NCBI RefSeq assembly: GCF_018531495.1
Contig: NZ_JAHDTI010000011.1
Span: 186,001 to 250,000 of the forward strand
Source of the DNA: Nonomuraea sediminis
GTDB taxonomy: Bacteria > Actinomycetota > Actinomycetes > Streptosporangiales > Streptosporangiaceae
Length of the DNA stretch: 64,000 nt
Direction: 5' to 3'
The notes below the pieces were generated by a model. It saw nothing but the letters and a program-made list of their open reading frames with translations. It was not told where the DNA came from and ran no database searches. Numbering within the stretch: the stretch's first letter is position 1; each line of letters starts with the position of its first letter. This document shows, one piece after another, positions 41,882 to 50,331 of this stretch. The translations under genes and the position numbers were made by a program.

Positions 41882-42997
41882 ATGCGTTTCATGGAAAAAG
41901 AACGGGCCGCGCTCCAGGAATTCATGCCCGGCCTGGACGAGGAACTCTTCCTGCATTCACTGACCGACCTCGAAAGGCCGGGAAACCCGGCGATCGCCGC
42001 TTTCAAGTCCGCGGGCGGCCCTGGACTGCTGATTCCCGCCGAGCACGGCGGCAAGGGCGCCACCCCGCTGCAGGGCATCAGGGTGCAGCGGGCCGTCGGC
42101 TCCCGCTCGCCGTCACTGGCGGTCGCCTCCACCATGCACCACTTCTCGGTGGCCAGCCTGGTCGAGGCGAGCGTCGGCAGCGACGGCCTGGAGTGGATGC
42201 TGCTCGAGGCCATCGCCAGAGAGAACCTGCTGCTCGCCTCCGGCTTCGCCGAGGGCCGCACCGGCGCCGCCATCCTGTCGCCCACCATGCGGGCGGTACG
42301 GCGGGGCCGCAACCTGATCGTGTCCGGCGCGAAGAAGCCGTGCACGCTGTCGCGCTCGATGGACCTGCTGACCGCCTCGGTCGAGGTCGACGGGCAACTG
42401 GCGGTCGCGCTCATCCCGGCGGGCAGTCGCGGCCTGGCCGTACGGCCGTTCTGGAACAGCCCCGTGCTGGCGGGGGCCGAGAGCGACGAGGTGCTGCTCG
42501 ACAGCGTGGAGGTGCCGCCCGAGCTGGTCGTGATGACCGAGACCAGCCAGGACCGGCAGCTGGACGAGCTGCAGACCAGCGGGTTCCTCTGGTTCGAGCT
42601 GCTGGTCAGCGCCTCCTACCTGGGCGTGGCCAGCGCGCTGGTCGAGCGGGTGCTGCAGGCAGGCAGGGCCGACGCGGTCGAGCGGGCGAACCTCGTCATC
42701 GAGGCCGACGCCGCGATGACCACGCTGGAAGGCGTGGCCAGGGCCATGGGCGAGGGCGAGCGGGGCCAGGAGATGTTCGCCGGCGCCCTGTGCGCGCGCT
42801 ACGCCGTCCAGGAGGCCATCGGCCGGATCGCCCGCCGCTCGGTCGAGCTGCTCGGCGGCATGGCCTACATCGGCTCGGGCGACGTCGCCTACCTGTCGGC
42901 CGCCAGCTCCGCCCTGATGTTCCACCCGCCCTCCCGTACTCGCATGTCCCAGCAGCTGTGCGACCACTTCGCCGGTCAGCCGCTGCGTGTCGCATGA
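41882..42997 (+). CDS. Acyl-CoA dehydrogenase-like flavoprotein
   Basis: This 371-residue protein follows GAGAGGA. It has the acyl-CoA dehydrogenase fold: GGPGLLIPAEHGGKGATPLQ near the start, a middle beta domain (LIPAGSRGLAVRPFWNSPVLAGAES, in part) and the C-terminal helical domain ending RRSVELLGGMAYIGSGDVAYL. The usual catalytic Glu position is not obvious. Because a flavin reductase is in the same operon, it may be a flavin-dependent monooxygenase of the ACAD fold and not a dehydrogenase. It is the first enzyme gene of the operon. Confidence 0.85.
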   Translation: MRFMEKERAALQEFMPGLDEELFLHSLTDLERPGNPAIAAFKSAGGPGLLIPAEHGGKGATPLQGIRVQRAVGSRSPSLAVASTMHHFSVASLVEASVGSDGLEWMLLEAIARENLLLASGFAEGRTGAAILSPTMRAVRRGRNLIVSGAKKPCTLSRSMDLLTASVEVDGQLAVALIPAGSRGLAVRPFWNSPVLAGAESDEVLLDSVEVPPELVVMTETSQDRQLDELQTSGFLWFELLVSASYLGVASALVERVLQAGRADAVERANLVIEADAAMTTLEGVARAMGEGERGQEMFAGALCARYAVQEAIGRIARRSVELLGGMAYIGSGDVAYLSAASSALMFHPPSRTRMSQQLCDHFAGQPLRVA

Positions 42998-43011
42998 GAA
43001 GGAGTCACGAC

Positions 43012-44004
43012 GTGCCGATCATCTTGCTCACCGGGGCGAGCGGCGTCGTCGGTCAGGCGCTGCTCGAGCACCTGACCGGCCACACCGTCATCTGCCTCAC
43101 CCACCGCAGGCCCGTGACGGGCCCGAATGTGCTCGGCCTGCGCGGCGACCTGACCGCCCCGCTGTTCGGGCTGGATCCCGACGAGTACGACGACCTGGCC
43201 GCACGTGTCGACGCGATCGTGCACTGCGCCGCCGTCACCGGCTTCAGCATCGGCCAGGAGGCCACCCGCGACCTGAACGTGCGCGGCACCAGCCAGGTCG
43301 TCGAGCTGGCCCGCCGTACCGGGGCGCCGCTGCACCACGTCAGCACCGCGTTCGTCGACCGCCAGGGCCGCGACACCGGCAGTACGGCACGCCCCGACGT
43401 CTACCTGGCCAGCAAGCGGGCGGCCGAGCGGCTCATCCGCGAGTCCGGCGTCCCTGCCACGATCATCCGCCCGTCGGTGGTCATCGGCGACTCGGTCACC
43501 GGCCGGATCGCCGAGTTCCAGGGGCTGCACGGCATCGCGGGCGCGATACTGAGGAACGCGCTGCCGCTGGTGCCGCTGCGGCCCGAGGCCAGGATCGACT
43601 TCGTGCCGCAGGACCTGGTCGGGCGCACCATCGCCGAGCTGGTCCGCTCGGGCGAGACCGGCGGCGAGCACTGGATCACCGCGGGTCCCGCCGCGCTCAC
43701 CGCGGGCCGGATGGTCGAGCTGGCGCTGGAGGTCGGCCGCGACCTCGGGCTCAGGCTCGACACCCCGCGCCTGGTGTCGCAGGACATGGTCGACCGGCTC
43801 ATCCGGCCGGTGTTCATCGACCCGCTGCCCGCTCGGCAGCGCCGCCGCTTCGACGACATGCTGGCCATGACCGCGCTGTTCCGCACGCCCGAGCCGTTCG
43901 CCTGCACCTGCGTCCCGCTGCGCGCGGCCGAGCTCGAGGCGGCCTTCGCGGCGTCGCTGCGGTACTACGCGCACGCCAAGCGCCTGGCCGAGGTGGTCGC
44001 ATGA
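43012..44004 (+). CDS. Extended SDR, thioester-reductase-like NAD(P)-binding protein
   Basis: The GTG at 43012 has AGAAGGAG 7 nt upstream. The 330-residue product has the Rossmann motif TGASGVVG, HCAAVTGFS, the STAFVDRQG segment with catalytic Ser and Thr, and YLASKRAAE with the Tyr-Lys pair. Its layout resembles male-sterility/thioester-reductase domains that reduce an acyl thioester to an aldehyde. With the aminotransferase next to it, a route from acyl thioester to aldehyde to amine is possible. Its stop overlaps the next start by 4 bp. Confidence 0.82.
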   Translation: MPIILLTGASGVVGQALLEHLTGHTVICLTHRRPVTGPNVLGLRGDLTAPLFGLDPDEYDDLAARVDAIVHCAAVTGFSIGQEATRDLNVRGTSQVVELARRTGAPLHHVSTAFVDRQGRDTGSTARPDVYLASKRAAERLIRESGVPATIIRPSVVIGDSVTGRIAEFQGLHGIAGAILRNALPLVPLRPEARIDFVPQDLVGRTIAELVRSGETGGEHWITAGPAALTAGRMVELALEVGRDLGLRLDTPRLVSQDMVDRLIRPVFIDPLPARQRRRFDDMLAMTALFRTPEPFACTCVPLRAAELEAAFAASLRYYAHAKRLAEVVA

Positions 44005-45203
44005 CCGTGATCGAGCTGTACAGGCATCACCTGAGCACGGGCAGGGCCAGGCTCGCCGAGCTCATCGGCGGAAGGCAGGAGCTCGCCTCGCACGGCTCCC
44101 ACGTCACCGACGCCGACGGGCACCACCTGCTGGACTGCGGCGGCTACGGCGTCTTCCTGCTCGGCCACACCCATCCCGCCGTGGTCGAGGCCGTCGTCGC
44201 CCAGGCCCGCACCCATCCCATGGCCACCCGCCTGCTGCTCGAGCCGACAGCCGCGCACGCGGCCCGCGCGCTCACCCGCGTCACCCCGGCGGGCCTGGAC
44301 CGGGTCCACTTCGTCAACTCCGGCGCCGAGGCCACCGAGGCCGCGATCAAGCTGGCCCGCGCGCACGGCAAGACCCGCCTGGTCTCGGCCGCCGGCGGCT
44401 ACCACGGCAAGACCATGGGCGCGCTCACACTCACCGCCAAGGAGCTGTACCAGGCCCCGTTCAGGCCGCTGCTCCCCGACGTGGTCCACGTCCCGTACGG
44501 CGACGCCGCGGCGCTGGCCGAGGTCGTGGGTCCCGGCTCGTGCGTGGTGCTCGAGCCGGTCCAGGGCGAGGGCGGCGTGGTCGTCCCGCCCTACGGCTAC
44601 CTGGCCGGGGTCCAGGAGCTGTGCCGCGAGCGCGGCGCCATGTTCGTGCTCGACGAGATCCAGACCGGCCTCGGCCGGCTGGGCGCCTGGTGGGGCGCCG
44701 ACCGCGAGCGCGTCGTCCCCGACGTGCTGCTGGTCGGCAAGGGCCTGTCGGGCGGCGTCGTCCCCGTCGCCGCGATGGTGGCCACGGACGCGGCCTACGC
44801 CCCCTTCGACAAAGACCCGTTCCTGCACACCTCGACGTTCGCCGGCTCGCCGATCGCGATGGCCGCCGCCCGCGCCGCGGTCGAGACGATCGCCGCGGAA
44901 GGCCTGGTCGAGCGGGCCGACGCGCTCGGCGCCGCCATCCTCGACGGGCTGCGCGCGCTGGACTGCCACCTGATCACCGACCTGCGCGGCGCCGGGCTGC
45001 TCATCGGCGTGGAGCTGCGCGACGAGCACGTCGCCGGCGCTCTCGTGCTGGAGCTGCTCGACCGGGGCGTGCTGGTCAACCACAGCTTGAACGCCCACCG
45101 GGTGGTGCGGCTGACGCCGCCCGCCGTACTGACGCAAGCCGATCTCGACTGGCTGCTGACCGCCTTCCACGACGCGGTCGCCACACTGAAAGGCATGTTC
45201 TGA
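44001..45203 (+). CDS. Class III aminotransferase (acetylornithine/omega-aminotransferase type)
   Basis: This 400-residue enzyme has the class III signature: VHFVNSGAEATEAAIKLAR, the GGYHGKTMGAL segment, EPVQGEGGVVVPP, DEIQTGLGR and the PLP lysine in LLVGKGLSGG. Relatives act on terminal amines or aldehydes. With the upstream reductase it could convert an aldehyde to a primary amine. It overlaps both neighbours (ATGA upstream, TGATG downstream), so the operon is tightly coupled. Confidence 0.92.
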   Translation: MTVIELYRHHLSTGRARLAELIGGRQELASHGSHVTDADGHHLLDCGGYGVFLLGHTHPAVVEAVVAQARTHPMATRLLLEPTAAHAARALTRVTPAGLDRVHFVNSGAEATEAAIKLARAHGKTRLVSAAGGYHGKTMGALTLTAKELYQAPFRPLLPDVVHVPYGDAAALAEVVGPGSCVVLEPVQGEGGVVVPPYGYLAGVQELCRERGAMFVLDEIQTGLGRLGAWWGADRERVVPDVLLVGKGLSGGVVPVAAMVATDAAYAPFDKDPFLHTSTFAGSPIAMAAARAAVETIAAEGLVERADALGAAILDGLRALDCHLITDLRGAGLLIGVELRDEHVAGALVLELLDRGVLVNHSLNAHRVVRLTPPAVLTQADLDWLLTAFHDAVATLKGMF

Positions 45204-45652
45204 TGCGACAGGTCACCTTGACGGCTCACGTGCCCGCGGCCCAGGCCGGGCCGGTGTTCGACACCCTCGCCGACTTCGGCCGCTATCCCGACCACACCGA
45301 CGCGGTCCGTGAGGTCGTGGTACGGCAGGCGGAGGGAGGCGCGCTCGACTCCGACTGGGCGGTCAACTTCCGCAACGGCGTACTGCGCTGGTCCGAGCGG
45401 GACGTGGTGGACGCCGGCGAGCGGACCATCACCTTCGCCCAGACCGAGGGCGACTTCGACCGCTTCGACGGCGCCTGGCGGGTCGAGCAGGTCGACGGTG
45501 ACGTGGTCATCCGCTTCGAGGCCGAGTTCGATCTGGGCATGCCCAGCCTGGCCCCGCTCATCGACCCGATCGCGGCCCGCACGCTGGTGGAGAACCTCCA
45601 GCGGATCCTGGTCGGGCTCACCGGCCCCGCGACCACCTTCTCCGGAGGCTGA
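45203..45652 (+). CDS. SRPBCC/polyketide-cyclase-like protein
   Basis: This 149-residue protein has the START/Bet v1-like pattern: TLTAHVPAAQAGPVFDTLADFGRYPDH at the start (cited in part), WSERDVVDAGERTITFAQTEGDFDRF in the middle, and a long C-terminal helix. SRPBCC proteins bind hydrophobic ligands in a cavity, and relatives in gene clusters act as aromatases, cyclases or ligand carriers. No polyketide synthase is in the window. Confidence 0.82.
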   Translation: MRQVTLTAHVPAAQAGPVFDTLADFGRYPDHTDAVREVVVRQAEGGALDSDWAVNFRNGVLRWSERDVVDAGERTITFAQTEGDFDRFDGAWRVEQVDGDVVIRFEAEFDLGMPSLAPLIDPIAARTLVENLQRILVGLTGPATTFSGG

Positions 45653-45653
45653 C

Positions 45654-46118
45654 ATGGCCGCGCGCGCCTTCCGCGACCTGTTCGGGCGGCTGCCGACCGG
45701 GGTTTGCGTCATCACCACCGCGGGCCCGGCCGGCACGTCGGGCATGACCGCCAGCTCGGTCTGCTCGGTGTCGCTGAACCCGCTGCTGCTCCTGGTCTGC
45801 ATCGCCAACGACTCGGGCACGCTGCGCGCGATCCGCGGCAACCAGCACTTCGCCGTCAACCTGCTGCACGCCGGGCAGGCCGAGGTGTCGCGGGCGTTCG
45901 CGACCCGGCATCGAGGCCGGCTCGCCGCGGTCGACCACGAGCTGGTCGACCGCTCCCCGGTGCTGCGGCAGGCCATGGGGTGGCTCACCTGCCGCCTCTA
46001 CGACGCCATCCCGTGCGGCGACCACACCATCGTGGTGGGCGAGGTGCTCTCGCTCGACGACCGGCAGGCCGATCCGCTGGTCTGGCACCGCGGCGGCTAC
46101 CACCGGATGGCGGCCTGA
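45654..46118 (+). CDS. Flavin reductase (HpaC-like)
   Basis: This 154-residue protein has the flavin-reductase pattern FGRLPTGVCVITT, GMTASSVCSVSLNPLLLLVCI, and HFAVNLLH. It would reduce FMN or FAD with NAD(P)H for a partner monooxygenase, and the only candidate partner in the operon is the acyl-CoA dehydrogenase-like protein. Confidence 0.93.
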   Translation: MAARAFRDLFGRLPTGVCVITTAGPAGTSGMTASSVCSVSLNPLLLLVCIANDSGTLRAIRGNQHFAVNLLHAGQAEVSRAFATRHRGRLAAVDHELVDRSPVLRQAMGWLTCRLYDAIPCGDHTIVVGEVLSLDDRQADPLVWHRGGYHRMAA

Positions 46119-46119
46119 G

Positions 46120-46866
46120 ATGCTCGACCGCCTGATCAACGGTCTCCCGCGGCGCGCCCGCATCTTCCGTGACTGGCTGGACCTCGCCGACGTCCCCGAG
46201 TACGTCACGCCGCCCTTCCACGGCGACGGCCTGCCCGTCGTCCTGGTCGGCGGGCTGGCCAGCACGCCGATGCTGTTCGAGCCCATGCGCCGGTGGCTGG
46301 ACCGCGCGGGGTGCCGCCCGGTCGTGGCGCCGGTCCGCTACGGCCTGGACTGCGGCGAGCGGACAGTCGCCAGGGTCCTGCGCACCCTGGCCGAGGCCAC
46401 CGACCGGGCGGGCAGACCTGCCGCGATCATCGCCCACAGCCGGGGCGGCCAGTTCGCCCGCGTCGCGGCCGTGCGGCAGCCCGAGCTCGTCTCGGGCCTG
46501 GTCACGCTCGGCAGCCCGCTGACCGACCTGGTGGCGGCGCACCGGCCGCTGGTCGTCCAGCTCACCCTGCTCGGCATGGCGGGCAGCCTCGGCCTGCCCG
46601 GCGTGCTGCGGCTGACCTGCCTGCTGGGCGGCTGCTGCCGGTCGCTGCGCTCGCAGCTGTCCGGGCCGTTCCCCGCCAGGCCGTTCCTGTCGATCTACAC
46701 GGTCACCGACCGGGTCGTGCTGTGGCGCAACTGCCTGGACCCCTACGCCCGGCACGCCCGCGTCGAGGCCACCCACGGCGGCCTGCTCGCCGACGCCCAC
46801 GTCTACCGGCTGCTCGGCGAGGAACTCGCCCGGCTCTCGCGCCGCCGCCACCTGGCCGCCGCCTGA
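46120..46866 (+). CDS. Alpha/beta-hydrolase (lipase/acyltransferase-like)
   Basis: This 248-residue protein starts one base after the upstream stop. It has the nucleophile Ser in IAHSRGGQFAR, an oxyanion region LVGGLAST, and a His near the end (EATHGGLLADAHVY). A CCRSLRSQ segment lies in the lid region. It could release or transfer an acyl product. It is the last gene of the operon, and no clear terminator follows. Confidence 0.85.
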   Translation: MLDRLINGLPRRARIFRDWLDLADVPEYVTPPFHGDGLPVVLVGGLASTPMLFEPMRRWLDRAGCRPVVAPVRYGLDCGERTVARVLRTLAEATDRAGRPAAIIAHSRGGQFARVAAVRQPELVSGLVTLGSPLTDLVAAHRPLVVQLTLLGMAGSLGLPGVLRLTCLLGGCCRSLRSQLSGPFPARPFLSIYTVTDRVVLWRNCLDPYARHARVEATHGGLLADAHVYRLLGEELARLSRRRHLAAA

Positions 46867-46948
46867 CCCGGGTACGGCACAGCGCTGCCGTTCTCCTGGG
46901 CTTCCCCTGCAGTGACAGCTCCTACCGTGAAGTCCTGGAGGTGATCCC

Positions 46949-47311
46949 ATGTCGGTCACGACGCAAGCGCACCACAGCGAGGAACGCCGGCTGCGCCTGG
47001 CGCTCGCGCTCACCCACCACGACTACGACGAGTTGCTGCGCGCCTGCCGCGCCGCGGTGGCGGCCGCCGCGCTCGGACACGGAGACCCGCTGTTCTGGAT
47101 CAGGGACGAGCTGTCGGCCCACGGCCAGTTGCCTCCGCCCGGCATCCGCCCCGAACATCTGGCCGCCGGCTCCACGGGCTCAGTTCCTGCGCAGGGCGGA
47201 CAGCGTGACCGCGGTCAGGCGGTCGACGGCCGCCTCGGAACGCAGGTCACGGGCGGCGTCGAGGGCGTGCACGCAGTAGGCGGCCAGCTCCTGCGCCGGG
47301 ACGTCGCCTGA
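46949..47311 (+). CDS. Hypothetical protein with an abnormal C-terminus
   Basis: A strong ribosome site (GGAGGTGATCCC before the ATG) starts this 120-codon frame. The first 75 residues have normal composition (HHDYDELLRACRAAVAAAAL, then DPLFWIRDELSAHG). After about residue 76 the frame runs antisense through a TetR remnant and becomes low-complexity (GQRDRGQAVDGR). The original end of the gene has probably been lost, or the true stop was displaced by a rearrangement. I do not recognise the family. Confidence 0.5.
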   Translation: MSVTTQAHHSEERRLRLALALTHHDYDELLRACRAAVAAAALGHGDPLFWIRDELSAHGQLPPPGIRPEHLAAGSTGSVPAQGGQRDRGQAVDGRLGTQVTGGVEGVHAVGGQLLRRDVA

Positions 47312-47440
47312 CTCGGCGGCCTCCGCCAGCAGGTCCCCGACGAGCGCGATCAGGTGGTGCTGGGCCAGGTACTCGAGGTGCCGTCTGACGTGCTGCTCGT
47401 GCCAGGCGACCAGGATCGACTCGACGTCGGAGAAGGTATC
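47180..47440 (-). pseudogene. C-terminal remnant of a TetR-family regulator
   Basis: In one minus-strand frame 47440-47180 encodes about 86 residues ending in LSALRRN and a TGA. The pattern (ESILVAWHEQHVRRHL, then QELAAYCVHALDAARD, then RSEAAVDRLTAVTLSAL) matches the C-terminal helices of TetR proteins. A stop codon lies directly upstream in frame. No start or helix-turn-helix precedes it. The 5' half has been lost by deletion or frameshift, so the fragment is not expected to be functional. Confidence 0.6.
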
Positions 47441-47590
47441 TCACGCAGCTGTGCCGTCACGCCGGGCAGATGCGCGCGCACGTCGGACACCGGCCGGGCG
47501 GCCATGAGCCGCCGGAGGTCGAGGACGTGGAGCTGTCCGGCAACCGGGGCGTGCTCACGCTCGCCATCGCCGCGACGGCCTCCAGGTGCG
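47428..47590 (+). pseudogene. Possible remnant of a DUF2218-like gene
   Basis: On the plus strand this stretch reads RRRYLTQLCRHAGQM, then PPEVEDVELSGNRGVLTLAI, resembling the start of DUF2218 proteins (usually RPxRYLxQLCxH followed by a beta core). No start codon or ribosome site precedes it, and the frame degrades after about 47575. It begins within a few bases of the point where the TetR remnant ends on the other strand. One deletion between two divergent genes would explain both. The assignment rests on a short match and is weak. Confidence 0.3.
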
Positions 47591-47618
47591 CTGGGGGACG
47601 GAGGAGCAAGGGTAGGGC

Positions 47619-49448
47619 TCAACCGCAGGTGAGGCGGGGTTCGGGAGCGTAGACGGTGTGGAAGCGCTGCTTCCGCACCACCTTCCCGTCCTTCTTGAAG
47701 ACGCGCCACACGTCGATCGCGAAGCCCTCGGCGCCGCCCATCGGGATGCACTCCGGGCCCCGCTCGGTGATGGTCGGGATGGGCTTGACCTGGTAGCGCG
47801 GCGAGCTCTGCGACTCGATGTCGTAGCGTTTGGTGCTCCAGAACCGCACGGTCACCGAGGTGGCCGTGTAGGAGGTCCTGATGAGCACGCCGTACGGCGA
47901 GTCGTTGCGCCAGCGGAAGTCCGGCTGCGGGAAGGACACCGTGGACTCCCGCCCGGCCGGGTAGCGGGAGATGTAGTACTGGTGCGGCGTGTGCTGCACG
48001 TCCTGGAACCCGCCGAAGAACACCGCGTTGAACATCGTGGTGGCGAACTGCGACACCCCGCCGCCCACGTCGTTCACGAACCTGTTGTTCAGGATCATGG
48101 GTGCTTCGACGAAGCCGCGGGCCTTGTCCCGCCTGCCGACGACACCGTTGAGCGAGAACGTCTCCCCGGGCTTGACCACGTAGCCGTTCACGAGGCCCGC
48201 GATGCGGTGGATATTGGTCACCCGGGGCGCGCAGCAGGGGTAGCGGGTGGTGAAGGAGCTGACCTGCTCCTTGATCCCCATCGCGCCCGCCGCCTCCGTC
48301 GTCACCCGCGGCCGCGTCTCGATGACCGGCACGTCCACGCTCCGCCTGCCCGCCCCGACGGCCTCGGCGACGGCCGTTCCGAGCGCCTTGACGTCGACGC
48401 CCTTGCCGGTCCGCGCCGGGACGACCCGCGGCTTCCCTCCGACGATCTTGAAGGAGGCGTCCCTGGGACGCTGCGCGTCGTCCATGAGCGCCCTGTCCAG
48501 CGATGCCGCCACCTGCGACGCGTCGTAGGAGGGGCGCAGCCCGCCGGCCCCGTCGGGGACGAAGCGTAGCCCGGCCGCCAGCTGGGCCCTGGACAGCGTG
48601 GCCCGCTTCCCGCCGCCCATCACGGTGAGCGGCGCCGCGACAGCCGTACGGGCCGTGCTCGCCGCGACGCGCCGCACCTCGGCGGCCGGCACCGACGGCG
48701 GGGTCTCGCGCATGGCCAGCTCCACCGTCCACCGCCCCTTGGCGAAGGCATCCCGAACGGCTCGCGCCGCGGCGTCACGCTCGACGGCGCGTCCCGGCTT
48801 CGGCAGTACGGCGCCCGGCTCGAGCCCGTGATAGCGCACGCCTCCCTCGCGCGGCCTGGCGTCGAAGCCGAGCGTGGCCAGGCGCCGCCCGTCCACGGTG
48901 ACCTTCGGCTCGAGCCGGCGGCTGGAGAACAGCGAGCGGAGGATCCCCGCCGGGGTGGCGGCACCGTCGAGCGCGGCCTGGACGCTCGCCCCGGCGTCGA
49001 CGGCCAGCCCGAGCTCGGCGGGTGTCATCCGTTTGGTCCGACCGGCGGCCACCAGCGTCATCGGCAGCGAGAGCCGCCTGCCGAACTCCTGCTCCAGCCT
49101 GTCCCGGGCCTGCTCAGGACTCAGCCCGCCGATGTCGACCCCGCCCACCCGGGTATCCGATGGCACCCGGCCGGACATCGCGATCGCGGGCACGGCATAG
49201 GCCAGCACCGCGACCACGAGCCCGGCGCCCACCCAGACCCACCGGGAGCGACGCGGGCGGCGCTCCCGGTCCCGGCGGGGGTGCTGCTCCCTGGACTCAT
49301 CCCAGTCGTGGCGGAGATGCCGCTCCTCGGAGTCCTCCCAGGCGCGGCGGAGATGCCGCTCCCCGGCGGCGTCCTGGTCGTGGCGGAGATGCTGCTCGCC
49401 GGAATCCTGGCGGAGGCGCTGCTCCTGGGAGGGCTGCCGGTCGTTCAT
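47619..49448 (-). CDS. VanW-family / peptidoglycan-binding-4 membrane protein
   Basis: This 609-residue protein starts with about 70 very hydrophilic residues containing a 12-residue repeat. A single transmembrane helix follows (about 72-92), then two PG_binding_4-like blocks (SDTRVGGVDIGGLSPEQARDRL, in part, is the hallmark) and a C-terminal VanW domain. That domain has the conserved core NIHRIAGLVNGYVVKPGETFSLN and GGGVSQFATTMFNAVFF (cited in part). A CC pair precedes the VanW core. VanW proteins are cell-envelope proteins of unknown activity linked to L,D-transpeptidase and glycopeptide-resistance contexts. It overlaps the upstream BNR-repeat gene by 4 bp. Confidence 0.92.
   Translation of the reverse strand: MNDRQPSQEQRLRQDSGEQHLRHDQDAAGERHLRRAWEDSEERHLRHDWDESREQHPRRDRERRPRRSRWVWVGAGLVVAVLAYAVPAIAMSGRVPSDTRVGGVDIGGLSPEQARDRLEQEFGRRLSLPMTLVAAGRTKRMTPAELGLAVDAGASVQAALDGAATPAGILRSLFSSRRLEPKVTVDGRRLATLGFDARPREGGVRYHGLEPGAVLPKPGRAVERDAAARAVRDAFAKGRWTVELAMRETPPSVPAAEVRRVAASTARTAVAAPLTVMGGGKRATLSRAQLAAGLRFVPDGAGGLRPSYDASQVAASLDRALMDDAQRPRDASFKIVGGKPRVVPARTGKGVDVKALGTAVAEAVGAGRRSVDVPVIETRPRVTTEAAGAMGIKEQVSSFTTRYPCCAPRVTNIHRIAGLVNGYVVKPGETFSLNGVVGRRDKARGFVEAPMILNNRFVNDVGGGVSQFATTMFNAVFFGGFQDVQHTPHQYYISRYPAGRESTVSFPQPDFRWRNDSPYGVLIRTSYTATSVTVRFWSTKRYDIESQSSPRYQVKPIPTITERGPECIPMGGAEGFAIDVWRVFKKDGKVVRKQRFHTVYAPEPRLTCG
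49311..49418. repeat. 36-bp tandem repeat encoding 12-residue units of the VanW protein
   Basis: The block gcggagatgc recurs at 49311, 49347 and 49383 (exactly 36 bp apart), and a degenerate copy starts at 49410. Each unit encodes 12 residues of form ERHLRxxWxxSE in the cytoplasmic N-terminus of the VanW protein. The in-frame period allows copy-number change without loss of the frame. Confidence 0.75.
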
Positions 49449-50302
49449 GGCGCAGGGGGACGGTAGGCGACGGTGAAGCTCTGGCCGCCGTCCGCGGACT
49501 CGTGGACCGCGCCGTCCGCGGTCGCGGCGAGCAGCCGCTGGGCGGTCACGGCGGTGAAGGCGGCGGCCTGGCCGGGCAGCCTGCCGCCCGCCTTCCAGGT
49601 GCGCCCGCCGTCGCGGCTGGTGTGGATCACGCCGTCGGCACCGGGGCCGATCAGCACGCCCTCGGCGGGGGAGTCGAGATGGCTGAGCAGGGGAGCGCTT
49701 TTGACGCCGGTGAAGTCCATGCCGCCGTTCGTGCTGACGCGCAGCCCTGACCGGGTGGTGGCGTAGACGCGGTCGGGCTCGGCGGCGTTCGCGGCCAGGT
49801 CGATGACCTGCTCGTCGGCGCCGGGCATCCAGGTGCGCCCGTCGTCGCCGCTCATCCGCAGTTGCCCGGCCTGGCTGTCGTAGGCGTACAGCCTGCCGCC
49901 CGCGGGCTGCAGGGCGTGGAAGTCGGCGGTCCCGCCCTCCGACACCGTCACCCAGGTATGGCCCGCGTCGGTGGTGTGGATCAGGCCCAGGTGCGGGTCG
50001 CTCGCCCGGGGATCGCCGGGATGGCCGCCGGCCAGGAACGTCTTCGGTCCTACGACGGTGAAGCCCATATGGTCTTGTACGCGCCCGGCGACCCGCTCGG
50101 CCTTGTCCACGGAGGAAACCTTGAACAGGCCGTAGTGGCCGGCGACGTAGAGGGCGTTGTCGGCCGGGTCCACGCCCAGGCCGTGGATGTGCCCGATGCC
50201 CGGATCCGCGGCGTCGGCGGCGGGCTCCGCCTGCGCGCACGCCGACGACAGGAGGACCAGAGCGGTCAGGCTGGCTGCGGCACGAAGCCGTGGAACACGC
50301 AT
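49445..50302 (-). CDS. Exported BNR/F510_1955-type beta-propeller lipoprotein
   Basis: This 285-residue protein has a signal with lipobox-like SSAC and then beta-propeller repeats of sortilin/BNR type: GHIHGLGVDPADNALYVAGH, LIHTTDAGHTW, RMSGDDGRTWMPG, IHTSRDGGRTWKAGG and HESADGGQSF. This matches the F510_1955-type glycosylhydrolase-like family often found near copper genes in actinomycetes, although a glycosidase activity has not been shown by anything here. No ribosome site precedes the ATG. A BlaI-type dyad begins 11 bp upstream, so the transcript is probably leaderless and repressed there. Confidence 0.88.
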   Translation of the reverse strand: MRVPRLRAAASLTALVLLSSACAQAEPAADAADPGIGHIHGLGVDPADNALYVAGHYGLFKVSSVDKAERVAGRVQDHMGFTVVGPKTFLAGGHPGDPRASDPHLGLIHTTDAGHTWVTVSEGGTADFHALQPAGGRLYAYDSQAGQLRMSGDDGRTWMPGADEQVIDLAANAAEPDRVYATTRSGLRVSTNGGMDFTGVKSAPLLSHLDSPAEGVLIGPGADGVIHTSRDGGRTWKAGGRLPGQAAAFTAVTAQRLLAATADGAVHESADGGQSFTVAYRPPAP

Positions 50303-50312
50303 GGCGAGGAGT

Positions 50313-50331
50313 CTACTAGCGAGCATCGTAG
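50313..50331. promoter_or_regulatory. BlaI-type dyad upstream of the BNR-repeat/VanW operon
   Basis: CTACTAG-N5-ATCGTAG matches 12 of 14 consensus positions and lies 11 bp upstream of the BNR-repeat gene start. The stop codon of the neighbouring CPIC membrane-protein gene falls inside the site. Confidence 0.65.

Noticed and set aside
42193..43011. Extension of the SDR and aminotransferase frames into upstream genes
   Set aside because: These frames lie within the ACAD-like and SDR genes. The supported starts have ribosome sites or ATGA overlaps.
47440..47618. Minus-strand frame running from the VanW end into the TetR remnant
   Set aside because: It lies downstream of the VanW stop, has no start or ribosome site, and its residues do not resemble a protein family.
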